A stretch of 64,000 nucleotides of DNA from SSC3 sp963769585 (GTDB taxonomy: Bacteria > Actinomycetota > Actinomycetes > Propionibacteriales > Nocardioidaceae). The DNA is taken from positions 2,542,001 to 2,606,000 of the forward strand of contig CAVYMJ010000006.1 of assembly GCA_963769585.1 (NCBI GenBank), given 5' to 3'. A program made the translations under genes and the position numbers. Positions 25,854 through 34,711 of the stretch are shown piece by piece (the first letter of the stretch is position 1; each line of letters starts with the position of its first letter). The notes under the pieces were generated by a model. That model saw only the letters and a list, made by a program, of their open reading frames with translations, was not told the DNA's origin and did not search any database.

Positions 25854-28800
25854 ATGTGGCATGAAGCCTTCGCGCGGATCTTGGGGCGCGTTGCAGCGCT
25901 AGTTCTGGTAGTCGCCGGCCTCAGCCTGATGGCTGGCCCGCCTGCACAGGCGGATACGCAGCCCGATCCGGGGACACTAGAAACCGTCTCGGCTGATGCG
26001 CTGCCGACCTGGCAGATCAACGGCGTGGTGTGGAGCCAGGCCGTCGTCGGCAACACGGTCTACGCCGTCGGCAGCTTCACCAAGGCACGCCCCCCCGGTG
26101 TGGACGTGGGTGGTCCTGGCGAGGTCGACGCGCTCAACATCTTCGCCTATGACATCACCACGGGGGAACGTGTGGCGTCGTTCAGCCACTCCCTCAACGC
26201 CCAGGGTCTCTTCGTCACACCCTCCCCGAACGGCCAGCGCATCTACGTGGGCGGTGACTTCACTGCGGTGGACGGGTTCGCCCGAGGCCACATCGTGGCC
26301 TTCGACACCGCGACGGGCGCGCTGGTCCCCGGCTTCACCCCGAACATCGGCGGCAACGTTCGCACTGTCCAGGCCACCAACGACACGGTCTGGGTCGGCG
26401 GTGCCTTCACCGCCGTCGGGGCCAGTACGCGCATGCGCCTGGCCTCCTTCCAGGCCTCCAACGGCGCGATCCTGCCCTGGAACCCCAGCGCCGACGACGA
26501 GAACGTCTGGTCGATGGTGCTGACACCCGACAAGTCCCGCGTCATCGTCGGCGGGCCGTTCTCCACGCTGAACGGCCAGCCGAACTACGGTATGGGCAGC
26601 CTCGATGCCGTCACAGGTGAGAACCGTCCCTGGGCAGCGAACCAGACCATCCGCAATGCCGGATCGACGGGCGCCATCGTCTCGTTGCGTGCCGACGGAG
26701 ACCAGATCTACGGGACCGGCTATGCCTTCGGCGGACCCACGAACTTCGAGCACACCTTCGCGGCTGACCCGACCACCGGCGCCATTGCCTGGCTGAACGA
26801 CTGTCACGGCGACACCTACGACACCTTCCCGATGAACGGTGTCCTGTACGACGTGAGCCACAGCCATGACTGCAGCTGGATCAACGAGTTCCCCGAGACC
26901 ACCCCGCGCACCTGGCACTATCTGCTGGCTTCGCCCACCCACCCGACCACCCCTGGGGTCAACAAGGGCCCTGACAACTACGGCTGGAACTTCAACGGCT
27001 GGCCGGCCTCCAACAACCTGCACTGGTTCCCGTACCTGCTCGCCGGTGTCTACACCGGTCAGGGCCAGGCAGGCTGGTCGCTCGCGGGGAACAGCGACTA
27101 CCTGGTCGTCGGCGGTGAGTTCCGGCAGGCGAACTACAAGCCCCAGCAGGGCCTGGTCCGCTACACCAGGCGAGAGCTGGCCCCGAACAAGCGCGGCATG
27201 GAGGGCTTCGACGCCAAGCTGCAGGCCTCCTCGGTTTCCTCGGGCGAGGCGCGGGTCCGCTGGCTCTCGCAGTGGGACATGGACAACGAGAACATCCGCT
27301 ACGACCTGTACCGGGACGGCGGCAGCACGCCGATCTACACGGTCACGTCGAAGTCGAATTTCTGGATTCGGCCCACGCTGGGGTTCATCGACACCGGGCT
27401 CACGCCCGGGTCCAGCCATACCTATCGGGTAAAGGCATCCGATCCCTTCAACAACAACTCGGTCAGCCCGGAGTCAGCGCCGGTGACCATCTCGAACGCC
27501 GTGCTACTGCCATACGCCAAGGGCGTCGTCGACGACGGTGCCAGCTCGTACTGGCGGCTCGGCGAGAGCAGCGGCAGCGCACTACTCGACTTCGTCGGGT
27601 TCAGCGACATGACCGGCGGCGGGATGACGCGCGGCGTCACCGGGGCCATCACGGGTGACTCCGACACAGCCACGACGTTCAGCGGAAGCAGCTCCGGAAC
27701 CGCGGGCACGAACGGGACCGTCGCGACCCCCGGGGCGTTCTCGATCGAGGCATGGTTCCGAACCAGCACGAGCCGCGGCGGCAAGATCGTCGGGTACGGC
27801 GACGCCGCCACCGGCTCCAGCTCTAACTACGACCGGCACATCTACATGGAGAACAACGGCAACCTGCGGTTCGGCGTGAACAACGGAGCGCTGCGCACGC
27901 TGCGCAGCCCGAGCACCTACCGCGACAACAACTGGCACCAGGTCATCGGCACGCTCGACGACAACGGGATGAGCCTCTTCGTCGACGGCAAGCGGGTCGC
28001 CTACGACTCCTCGGTCACCAGCGGCCAGCAGTTCACTGGCCGGTGGCGCATCGGCGGGGACAACCTCTCCGGCTGGCCGAGCCGTCCCACGAGCAACTGG
28101 TTCGCCGGCACGATCGACGACGTCTCGATCTACGACTCTGCGCTCTCGGTCCAGAAGGTCCAGAAGCACTTCGTGGACAGCGGCAGGACCCTGGCCGTGC
28201 CCGCCGTACCGGCTGACGCATATGGCAAGGCCGTCTACAACAGCGGGCCGGAGCTCTACTGGCGCCTCAACGAGACGTCGGGCACCGTCGCCAACGACAC
28301 CAGCAGGTACTTCAACCCGGGCACCTACACCGGATCCGGGGTGACGAAGAACGTCACGGGTCCGATTCCTGGGAACAACGGCATCACCACCAACGGGTCG
28401 AGCGGCTCCGTCGGCGCGACCATTGCTGAGGTCAACCCGACGCGCTACTCCGAGGAGCTCTGGTTCAAGACCAGCACTACCCAGGGTGGAAAGCTGATCG
28501 GGTTCGGCTCCTCGGCCAGCGGCTCGAGCAGCAGCTACGACCGGCACGTGTACATGCTCAACAACGGGCGCCTGCGCTTCGGCGCCTACACCGGAGCACA
28601 GGTGTTCTTCGACACCGCTGCCAGCTACAACAACAACCAGTGGCACCACATGGTCGCCACCCAAGGGCTCGACGGCATGAAGCTGTACGTCGACGGCGCT
28701 CTGGTGGGCTCCGACCCCAACACCGTCGCCCAGGCCTTCACCGGCTACTGGCGCATCGGCGGGGACAACACGTGGGGCGGCGCGACGAGCAACTACTTCT

Positions 28801-31283
28801 CCGGCTCGCTCGACGAGGCAGCGGTGTACAACCGCGTGCTGCCCGTGGGCGAGGTGCGCGCTCACTACGAGGCCGGCGGCGGCATAGCGCCCAACGACCC
28901 TCCGGTGGCGAACTTCACGCATTCGGAGAACTTCCTCACCGCGTCGTTCGACGGCTCTAGTTCCTCAGACGTCGACGGGACGATCGCGTCCTACTCGTGG
29001 AACTTCGGAGACGGCACCCCGGCAGGGTCAGGCGTTACACCGACCCACACCTATGGGCTTGCCGGCACCTACTCGGTCACGCTGACGGTGACCGACAACC
29101 GTGGCGGCACCGGCTCCGTCACCAAGTCCGTCACCGTGGTGGACCCGCCGCCCAACGTGCCGCCGAACGCAGCCTTCACCACGTCCCTGGACGGACTGCA
29201 GGCTACCTTCGACGGCACCGGCTCGACGGACAGCGACGGGACGATCGCGTCGTACTCGTGGAACTTCGGGGACGGGACCCCAGCCGGGTCCGGACCCTCC
29301 CCGACGCACACCTACGCCGCAACGGGGACCTACACGGTCACCCTCACCGTGACCGACAACCGTGGCGGCACCGGCTCGGTCAGCCATGACGTCAACGTCT
29401 CGGGCCTGCCTGCCGTGGTGCAGCTGGCTGCGGATGCCTTCTCGCGGACGGTGACCAACGCCTGGGGCACCGCTGACCAGGGCGGCCCGTGGACGATCAA
29501 CGGCAACGCCCCGAACTTCGCGGTCGGCGCAGGCGTCGGCACCATCAAGATGCCGTCGGCCGGCTCGGGCCCGTCGGTGTTCCTGGGCGGTCTCGCCTCC
29601 GACGACACCGACCTGCAGGCCACAGTCAGCCTCGACAAGGCACCGCTGGGTGGCACCGCCGGCGTGGACCAGGGCATCCTGATGCGCCGCATCGCCGGAC
29701 AGGGCGACTACCGCGCCAAGGTCCGCTTCGTCCCCGGCGGCGCCGTACGGCTCGGCCTGTTCCGCACCGACTCGGCCGGAGCCCAGACCGCCATCGTCGC
29801 CGAAGCCAACGTCGCCGGCATCACCTACGCCGCCGGAGACGTGCTCAACATCCGCGCCCAAGCCTTCGGCACCTCCCCGACCACCGTGCGCGCCAAGCTC
29901 TGGCGACTCGGCGACCCGGAGCCGAGCGCCTGGCTGGCCACCGGCACCGACACCACCGCCGCGCTGCAGAGCACCGGCGCCATCGGCTTCCACTCGTTCC
30001 TGGCCGGCACCGTCACCAACGCACCCGTGGTAGCCCGATTCGACAACGTCAACGTCTACAAGGCGACGACGCTGCCCGACGGTGTGCCGACGCCCAACCA
30101 GCCGCCGACTGCGGCCTTCACCCATTCGTCGAGCTTCCTGACCGCCTCGTTCGACGGCTCGGGCTCGTCCGACGCCGACGGTGTCGTGGTGTCGTACTCC
30201 TGGAACTTCGGCGACGGCACGCCAGCGGGTTCGGGTGCCTCCCCCAACCACACCTACGGCTCAGCCGGGACCTACACGGTGGCGCTGACCGTCACCGATG
30301 ACGACGGTGATACCGGGTCGATCAGCCATTCCGTCACTGTGACAGCGCCGCCGCCCAACATCCCGCCCACGGCTGCCTTCACCAGCTCGACCACCTTCCT
30401 GCAGGCGTCGTTCGACAGCTCAGGCTCAAGCGACGCGGACGGCAGCATCACCGCACGGTCGTGGAACTTCGGGGATGGCAGCCCTGCCGCCTCCGGGGTC
30501 TCTCCCACGCACGACTACGCGACGGGCGGGACCTATTCGGTGACCTTGACCGTCACCGACAACAACGGTGCCACCGACTCGGTCAGCCATAACGTCACGG
30601 TCAACGCGCCGCCGGCCATCGTGCAGCTCGCGGCGGACGCGTTCTCCCGGACCGTGACCAACGGCTGGGGTACCGCGGACCAGGGCGGCCCCTGGACGAC
30701 CAACGGCAATGCCGCGAACTTCGCGGTCGGCTCGGGCGTCGGCTCGCTCCGGATGCCGTCCGCGGGCGCCGGACCGTCGGTCTTCCTTGGCGGTCTCGCC
30801 TCCGACGACACCGACCTCCAGGCCACCGTCAGCCTCGACGTGGCCCCGTTGGGTGGCACCGCCGGGGTAGACCAGGGCATCCTGTTGCGCCGCGTCGCCG
30901 GGCAAGGCGACTACCGCGCCAAGGTCCGCTTCGTCCCCGGCGGCGCCGTACGGCTCGGCCTGTTCCGCACCGACTCGGCCGGAGCCCAGACCGCCATCGT
31001 CGCCGAGGCCAACGTCGCCGGCATCACCTACGCCGCTGGAGACGTGCTCAACGTCCGCGCCCAGGCCTTCGGCACCTCGCCGACCACCGTGCGCGCCAAG
31101 CTCTGGCGACTCGGCGACCCGGAGCCGAGCGCCTGGCTGGCCACCGGCACCGACACCACCGCCGCGCTGCAGAGCACCGGCGCCATCGGGTTCCACTCGT
31201 TCCTGGCCGGCAGCGTCACCAACGCACCCATCGTCGCCCGATTCGACAACGTCAACGTCTACAAGGCCACGACGCTGCCCTGA
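25854..31283 (+). CDS. Giant secreted beta-propeller/Fn3/LamG protein with duplicated PKD2-CTD module
   Basis: A 1809-residue exported protein. The ATG at 25854 (GGGGAG about ten bases upstream) opens a signal peptide with cleavage at AQA-DTQ near residue 33; a longer GTG start would place 34 residues before it. Order: beta-propeller (about 45-450, VGGxFTAV blades), Fn3-like (458-549), LamG1 (553-779), LamG2 (789-1009), PKD1-2 (1013-1182), shared C-terminal domain copy 1 (1187-1407), PKD3-4 (1416-1584), copy 2 (1588-1809). The two PKD2-CTD blocks are spaced exactly 1203 bp and the second halves of the CTDs are almost identical in DNA. No wall-sorting motif or membrane anchor. Paralogue of the protein at 15771-19982. 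Likely a matrix or adhesion protein; activity unknown. Confidence 0.86.
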   Translation: MWHEAFARILGRVAALVLVVAGLSLMAGPPAQADTQPDPGTLETVSADALPTWQINGVVWSQAVVGNTVYAVGSFTKARPPGVDVGGPGEVDALNIFAYDITTGERVASFSHSLNAQGLFVTPSPNGQRIYVGGDFTAVDGFARGHIVAFDTATGALVPGFTPNIGGNVRTVQATNDTVWVGGAFTAVGASTRMRLASFQASNGAILPWNPSADDENVWSMVLTPDKSRVIVGGPFSTLNGQPNYGMGSLDAVTGENRPWAANQTIRNAGSTGAIVSLRADGDQIYGTGYAFGGPTNFEHTFAADPTTGAIAWLNDCHGDTYDTFPMNGVLYDVSHSHDCSWINEFPETTPRTWHYLLASPTHPTTPGVNKGPDNYGWNFNGWPASNNLHWFPYLLAGVYTGQGQAGWSLAGNSDYLVVGGEFRQANYKPQQGLVRYTRRELAPNKRGMEGFDAKLQASSVSSGEARVRWLSQWDMDNENIRYDLYRDGGSTPIYTVTSKSNFWIRPTLGFIDTGLTPGSSHTYRVKASDPFNNNSVSPESAPVTISNAVLLPYAKGVVDDGASSYWRLGESSGSALLDFVGFSDMTGGGMTRGVTGAITGDSDTATTFSGSSSGTAGTNGTVATPGAFSIEAWFRTSTSRGGKIVGYGDAATGSSSNYDRHIYMENNGNLRFGVNNGALRTLRSPSTYRDNNWHQVIGTLDDNGMSLFVDGKRVAYDSSVTSGQQFTGRWRIGGDNLSGWPSRPTSNWFAGTIDDVSIYDSALSVQKVQKHFVDSGRTLAVPAVPADAYGKAVYNSGPELYWRLNETSGTVANDTSRYFNPGTYTGSGVTKNVTGPIPGNNGITTNGSSGSVGATIAEVNPTRYSEELWFKTSTTQGGKLIGFGSSASGSSSSYDRHVYMLNNGRLRFGAYTGAQVFFDTAASYNNNQWHHMVATQGLDGMKLYVDGALVGSDPNTVAQAFTGYWRIGGDNTWGGATSNYFSGSLDEAAVYNRVLPVGEVRAHYEAGGGIAPNDPPVANFTHSENFLTASFDGSSSSDVDGTIASYSWNFGDGTPAGSGVTPTHTYGLAGTYSVTLTVTDNRGGTGSVTKSVTVVDPPPNVPPNAAFTTSLDGLQATFDGTGSTDSDGTIASYSWNFGDGTPAGSGPSPTHTYAATGTYTVTLTVTDNRGGTGSVSHDVNVSGLPAVVQLAADAFSRTVTNAWGTADQGGPWTINGNAPNFAVGAGVGTIKMPSAGSGPSVFLGGLASDDTDLQATVSLDKAPLGGTAGVDQGILMRRIAGQGDYRAKVRFVPGGAVRLGLFRTDSAGAQTAIVAEANVAGITYAAGDVLNIRAQAFGTSPTTVRAKLWRLGDPEPSAWLATGTDTTAALQSTGAIGFHSFLAGTVTNAPVVARFDNVNVYKATTLPDGVPTPNQPPTAAFTHSSSFLTASFDGSGSSDADGVVVSYSWNFGDGTPAGSGASPNHTYGSAGTYTVALTVTDDDGDTGSISHSVTVTAPPPNIPPTAAFTSSTTFLQASFDSSGSSDADGSITARSWNFGDGSPAASGVSPTHDYATGGTYSVTLTVTDNNGATDSVSHNVTVNAPPAIVQLAADAFSRTVTNGWGTADQGGPWTTNGNAANFAVGSGVGSLRMPSAGAGPSVFLGGLASDDTDLQATVSLDVAPLGGTAGVDQGILLRRVAGQGDYRAKVRFVPGGAVRLGLFRTDSAGAQTAIVAEANVAGITYAAGDVLNVRAQAFGTSPTTVRAKLWRLGDPEPSAWLATGTDTTAALQSTGAIGFHSFLAGSVTNAPIVARFDNVNVYKATTLP

Positions 31284-31296
31284 CCCGCCGAGATCC

Positions 31297-31338
31297 TCCC
31301 CCGTGGCCCGCACACAACACCCCGCGCGCCACGGGGGA
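31297..31338 (+). terminator. Hairpin terminator after the giant secreted protein gene
   Basis: TCCCCCGTGGC (31297-31307) and GCCACGGGGGA (31328-31338) form a perfect 11-bp stem 14 bp after the stop codon, separating the secreted-protein gene from rplY. Confidence 0.75.
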
Positions 31339-31523
31339 CTAGGCGCTCGATTCGCCTTTGGCACGCAACGGTCGCTAGTATCGGGAAGTTGCCTCGGCGA
31401 GGGAGACCTTCTCCGCTCCGTGATCGACGCGGTCGCACGATCTCTTCGCGCGCTCGGGTGTGAGCTCCCCAGTCCTGGCACACACAGTTGTCCAGTCGAT
31501 GGTTGCAATCTAGGAGTTCCCTG

Positions 31524-32186
31524 ATGTCCCCGAACGAGACCAAGCTGCAAGCCGAGTCCCGCAACGAGTTCGGCAAGGGCGCCGCCCGCCGGATCCGCCG
31601 TGCCGACAAGGTGCCCGCCGTCCTGTATGGCCACGGTGCCGACCCGGTCCACATCACGCTTCCGGGTCACGACACGATGATGGCGCTCAAGCACGGCGGA
31701 ACCAACGCCCTGCTCTCCATCGAGCTCGACGGCTCTTCCCAGCTGGCACTGCCCAAGCAGGTACAGAAGGACCCGATCAAGGGCTTCCTCGAGCACCTCG
31801 ACCTGATCATCGTCAAGAAGGGTGAGAAGGTCACCGTCGACGTTCCCGTCATCGTCACCGGTGAAGCCGCACCCGAGACGATGGTCACCACCGAGCACAA
31901 CTCGGTGTCGCTCGAGGCCGAGGCCACGCACATCCCCGACTCGGTCGAGGTGTCGATCGAGGGCGCTGAGGCTGGGACGCAGATCTTCGCGAGGGACCTC
32001 AAGCTTCCGACCGGCTCAACCCTCCAGGTCGACGAGGACACGCTCATCGTGCATGTCAGCGTCGCCAAGGAGATCGACCTGGAGGAGGAGCCCGCCGAGG
32101 GCGAGGCCATCGAGGGCGAGGTCGCCGAGGGCGAGGCCGCCGAAGCCGCCGAGGGCGAGCCAGCCGAGGACTCTTCCTCGGAGTGA
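31524..32186 (+). CDS. rplY: 50S ribosomal protein L25/general stress protein Ctc
   Basis: A 220-residue bL25 of the long Ctc/TL5 type that binds 5S rRNA. The N-terminal L25 domain (about 1-93: ESRNEFGKGAARRIRRADK, VPAVLYGHG) is followed by the TL5 C-terminal beta domain (about 100-185). An acidic tail of EGE-type repeats (about 190-220) extends beyond the core, common in actinobacterial L25. The ATG at 31524 has TAGGAG at the right distance; a longer frame adds 12 non-family residues. Directly followed by pth, an arrangement conserved across many bacteria. Confidence 0.95.
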   Translation: MSPNETKLQAESRNEFGKGAARRIRRADKVPAVLYGHGADPVHITLPGHDTMMALKHGGTNALLSIELDGSSQLALPKQVQKDPIKGFLEHLDLIIVKKGEKVTVDVPVIVTGEAAPETMVTTEHNSVSLEAEATHIPDSVEVSIEGAEAGTQIFARDLKLPTGSTLQVDEDTLIVHVSVAKEIDLEEEPAEGEAIEGEVAEGEAAEAAEGEPAEDSSSE

Positions 32187-32230
32187 GCCCCACGCTCCGC
32201 TCCGTTCTGCACAGGAAGGCCGGGAATACC

Positions 32231-32812
32231 GTGACCGACGACGCGTGGCTTGTCGTCGGGCTCGGGAACCCCGGCCCTTCCTATGCCGGCCATCGGCACA
32301 ACGTCGGGTACCTCGTCAACGACGAGCTTGCCCACCGACTGGGCGGCACCTTCAAGTCCCACAAGTCCCGGCAGGCTGAGGTCGTCGAAGGCAGGCTGTC
32401 GATCGGCGGTCCTCGGATCGTCCTCGCGCGTCCGCGTTGCTACATGAACCAGACCGGCGGCCCGGTGAGCGCGCTGGTGAAGTTCTACAAGCTGCCCGTC
32501 GAGCGGGTCATCGCGGTCCACGACGAGCTGGACCTCCCTTTCGACACCATGCGGGTGAAGCTCGGAGGTGGCGACAACGGTCACAACGGCCTGCGGTCGC
32601 TGAGGGCCTCGCTCGGGTCGGGAGACTTCTACCGGGTCAGGGTCGGCGTCGGCCGACCCCCGGGTCGCCAGGACCCGGCGAGCTTCGTGCTCTCGGACTA
32701 CTCCGCCGCCGAGCGCAAGGTGCTTGCGTTCCAGGTCGACAAGGCTGCGGACGCGGTCGAGTCCCTGATCCTCGAGGGACTGGAACCTACCCAGGCCCGG
32801 TTCAACTCCTGA
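32231..32812 (+). CDS. pth: Peptidyl-tRNA hydrolase
   Basis: A 193-residue enzyme that frees tRNA from peptidyl-tRNA dropped by ribosomes. All Pth landmarks are visible: WLVVGLGNPGPSY near the N-terminus with the adjacent catalytic His (AGHRHNVGY), YMNQTGGPV, and VHDELDLPFDTMRVKLGGGDNGHNGL, shown here only in part, which carries the catalytic Asp. The GTG at 32231 gives the family's normal length; a longer frame from 32183 would add 16 residues. A purine-rich AGGAAGG lies upstream. Ends 4 bp from the stop of the convergent sulfotransferase gene. Confidence 0.95.
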   Translation: MTDDAWLVVGLGNPGPSYAGHRHNVGYLVNDELAHRLGGTFKSHKSRQAEVVEGRLSIGGPRIVLARPRCYMNQTGGPVSALVKFYKLPVERVIAVHDELDLPFDTMRVKLGGGDNGHNGLRSLRASLGSGDFYRVRVGVGRPPGRQDPASFVLSDYSAAERKVLAFQVDKAADAVESLILEGLEPTQARFNS

Positions 32813-32816
32813 GCCG

Positions 32817-33704
32817 CTAGTCCCAGGGCAGGTCGCGGCCGAGGAGCTCAGCCAGAGCATGGTTGTGGTCGCTGAAGCGAGCAGCCAGCCTGCGACGCAG
32901 GCCATCGTCGAGGTCCTCGCCCTGCGCGGCGTTGCGGTGCGAAGCGCTCTGCGGGGGTCGAGCGGGGATGCCCAAGAACTCGTGGATCCCGGCAACGACA
33001 GCACCAGGATCGGCGTAGTACTCCTCGCTGATGGTCACATGGACCCGGTCGCGGCCGAAGAGGTCGACCCACCGGGCCAACTGCCCGGCGTACTCGCTCT
33101 GGGTCGCGTAGCTCTGCTGCTCCCAGGCGTAGCTGGAGTAGTGCGGATCCGCCATGAGCCGCTCGCGCTCGCCGGCCAAGCGGTCACCCTCTGCCTCCAG
33201 TGCGCTCACGAAGTCCAGCGGCTCGGCGTCGTTGCGCCTCCGCTCCTTCCAGTGGCTGTAGGTACGCATCACTGGGTCTCGGAGCTGGGCGATGATCCTG
33301 CTCCCGGGCGTCGTGGCATGTGCTCGGTCGACCGCCGCTGGATGGAAGAGGTAGTACGGCGAGGCCTCCCCGGCCAGCGGCTCGGTACCCGTACGTCGGC
33401 GCACGACGGCGCGGGCCAGGCTGCTCGGGAAGTATGAGCGATACCAGGCCTGGCCGCGGAAGGCGTTCGAGTCGAAGTAGTGCACGCCCTTCGTGGCGTC
33501 ACGCTTTAGGCCCGGGACCGGGGGCGGGTAGAGGCGCAGCACCGACGGGTGGTCGAGGATGTCGAAGTAGAGCGACGTGGTACCGCCGCGCTTGGCCCCG
33601 ATCACGAGGAACTCAGGCATCGCACGCAATGGCGCGCTGGCCAGACCGCCCGCGCGTGCGACCCGCTTGATGCCCTCGCGAGCCAGCCCCCCGGCGTCCG
33701 GCAT
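32817..33704 (-). CDS. PAPS-dependent sulfotransferase family protein
   Basis: A 295-residue protein with the two PAPS-binding elements of carbohydrate/heparan-type sulfotransferases: the 5'-phosphosulfate loop IGAKRGGTTSLYF (about residues 35-47) and the 3'-phosphate-binding RDPVMRTYSHW (about 142-152). It would transfer sulfate from PAPS to a sugar hydroxyl or a lipid. The ATG at 33704 shares its A with the stop of prs (TGATG), so it is translated together with prs. The acceptor is unknown. The EPS locus upstream and cysQ at the window edge make a sulfated polysaccharide a sensible guess. Confidence 0.85.
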   Translation of the reverse strand: MPDAGGLAREGIKRVARAGGLASAPLRAMPEFLVIGAKRGGTTSLYFDILDHPSVLRLYPPPVPGLKRDATKGVHYFDSNAFRGQAWYRSYFPSSLARAVVRRRTGTEPLAGEASPYYLFHPAAVDRAHATTPGSRIIAQLRDPVMRTYSHWKERRRNDAEPLDFVSALEAEGDRLAGERERLMADPHYSSYAWEQQSYATQSEYAGQLARWVDLFGRDRVHVTISEEYYADPGAVVAGIHEFLGIPARPPQSASHRNAAQGEDLDDGLRRRLAARFSDHNHALAELLGRDLPWD

Positions 33705-34684
33705 CAGGCGTGGCCGTCGAAGAGGCTGGTGACCGATCCGTCCTCGAAGACCTCGCGGATGGCACGGGAGATGAGCGGTGCGATGGACAGGATCGTGAGC
33801 TTGTCGAAGTGGCGCTCACTGGGGATCGGCAGAGTGTTGGTCACCACTACCTCGACGGCCGGGCAGTTCTTGAGCCGGTCCACGGCGGGGTCGGACAGAA
33901 TCGCGTGCGTCGCGGCGATGACCACGCCGGCGGCGCCGTCGTTCATCAGCGCCTCGGTCGCCTTCACGATGGTCCCTCCGGTGTCGATCATGTCGTCGAC
34001 CAGGATGCAGATGCGGCCCTTGACCTCACCGACGACACGGTTGGCCACCGACTCGTTCGGCCGGTTGACGTCTCGGGTCTTGTGAATGAAGGCCAGCGGC
34101 GCGCCCCCCAGGCGGTTGGACCAGTTCTCGGCAACCTTGATCCGACCGGCGTCGGGCGAGACGACAGCGAGGGACTCATTGCCGTACTTCGCCTTGACGT
34201 GCTGAGTGAGGATCGGCGCGGCCATCAGGTGGTCGACCGGCCCGTCGAAGAAGCCCTGGATCTGGGCGGTGTGCAGATCGACGGCGATGAGCCTGTCCGC
34301 GCCTGCGGTCTTGAACAGGTCAGCCATCAGCCGCGCCGAGATCGGCTCCCGGCCCCGGTGCTTCTTGTCCTGCCGGGCGTACCCGTAGAACGGCAGCACC
34401 ACGGTGATCCGCTTGGCGGAGGCCCGCTTGAGCGCGTCGACCATGATCAGGTGCTCCATGATCCACTCGTTCACCGGAGCGGTGTGGCTCTGGATCACGA
34501 AGGCGTCGCAGCCGCGCACCGACTCCTCGAACCGAACGTAGATCTCACTGTTGGCGAAGTCGTACGCCGAGGTGGGGACCAGGCCGGTTCCGAGCAGCTC
34601 GGCGACCTCTTCAGCAAGCTCGGGGTGTGCCCGGCCACTGAAGACCATCAGGTTCTTCTCGGTGGCCCGCTTCATTCCGCTCAC
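33704..34684 (-). CDS. prs: Ribose-phosphate pyrophosphokinase
   Basis: A 326-residue enzyme that makes PRPP from ribose 5-phosphate and ATP. Class I signatures are all present: FANSEIYVRFEESVRG, LPFYGYARQDKKHRGREPIS (flexible catalytic loop and ATP site), VDLHTAQIQGFFD, and the PRPP-binding loop ILVDDMIDTGGTI. A GTG start at 34684 is kept; an ATG three codons later is nearly as likely. It lies between glmU and the sulfotransferase in a minus-strand run. glmU-prs is a conserved actinobacterial pair. Confidence 0.96.
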   Translation of the reverse strand: MSGMKRATEKNLMVFSGRAHPELAEEVAELLGTGLVPTSAYDFANSEIYVRFEESVRGCDAFVIQSHTAPVNEWIMEHLIMVDALKRASAKRITVVLPFYGYARQDKKHRGREPISARLMADLFKTAGADRLIAVDLHTAQIQGFFDGPVDHLMAAPILTQHVKAKYGNESLAVVSPDAGRIKVAENWSNRLGGAPLAFIHKTRDVNRPNESVANRVVGEVKGRICILVDDMIDTGGTIVKATEALMNDGAAGVVIAATHAILSDPAVDRLKNCPAVEVVVTNTLPIPSERHFDKLTILSIAPLISRAIREVFEDGSVTSLFDGHA

Positions 34685-34711
34685 GCCTCTGCTGCCCCTT
34701 CAGTTGGTAGC

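Noticed and set aside
26000..27419. Long minus-strand frames opposite the giant propeller gene
   Set aside because: Composition is that of antisense translation of a GC-rich gene; there are no motifs, and the coding strand is certain.
2236..31283. Sortase-type anchoring of the large secreted proteins
   Set aside because: The C-termini end within the shared domain; there is no LPXTG-like motif, hydrophobic helix or basic tail, and no sortase gene in the window.
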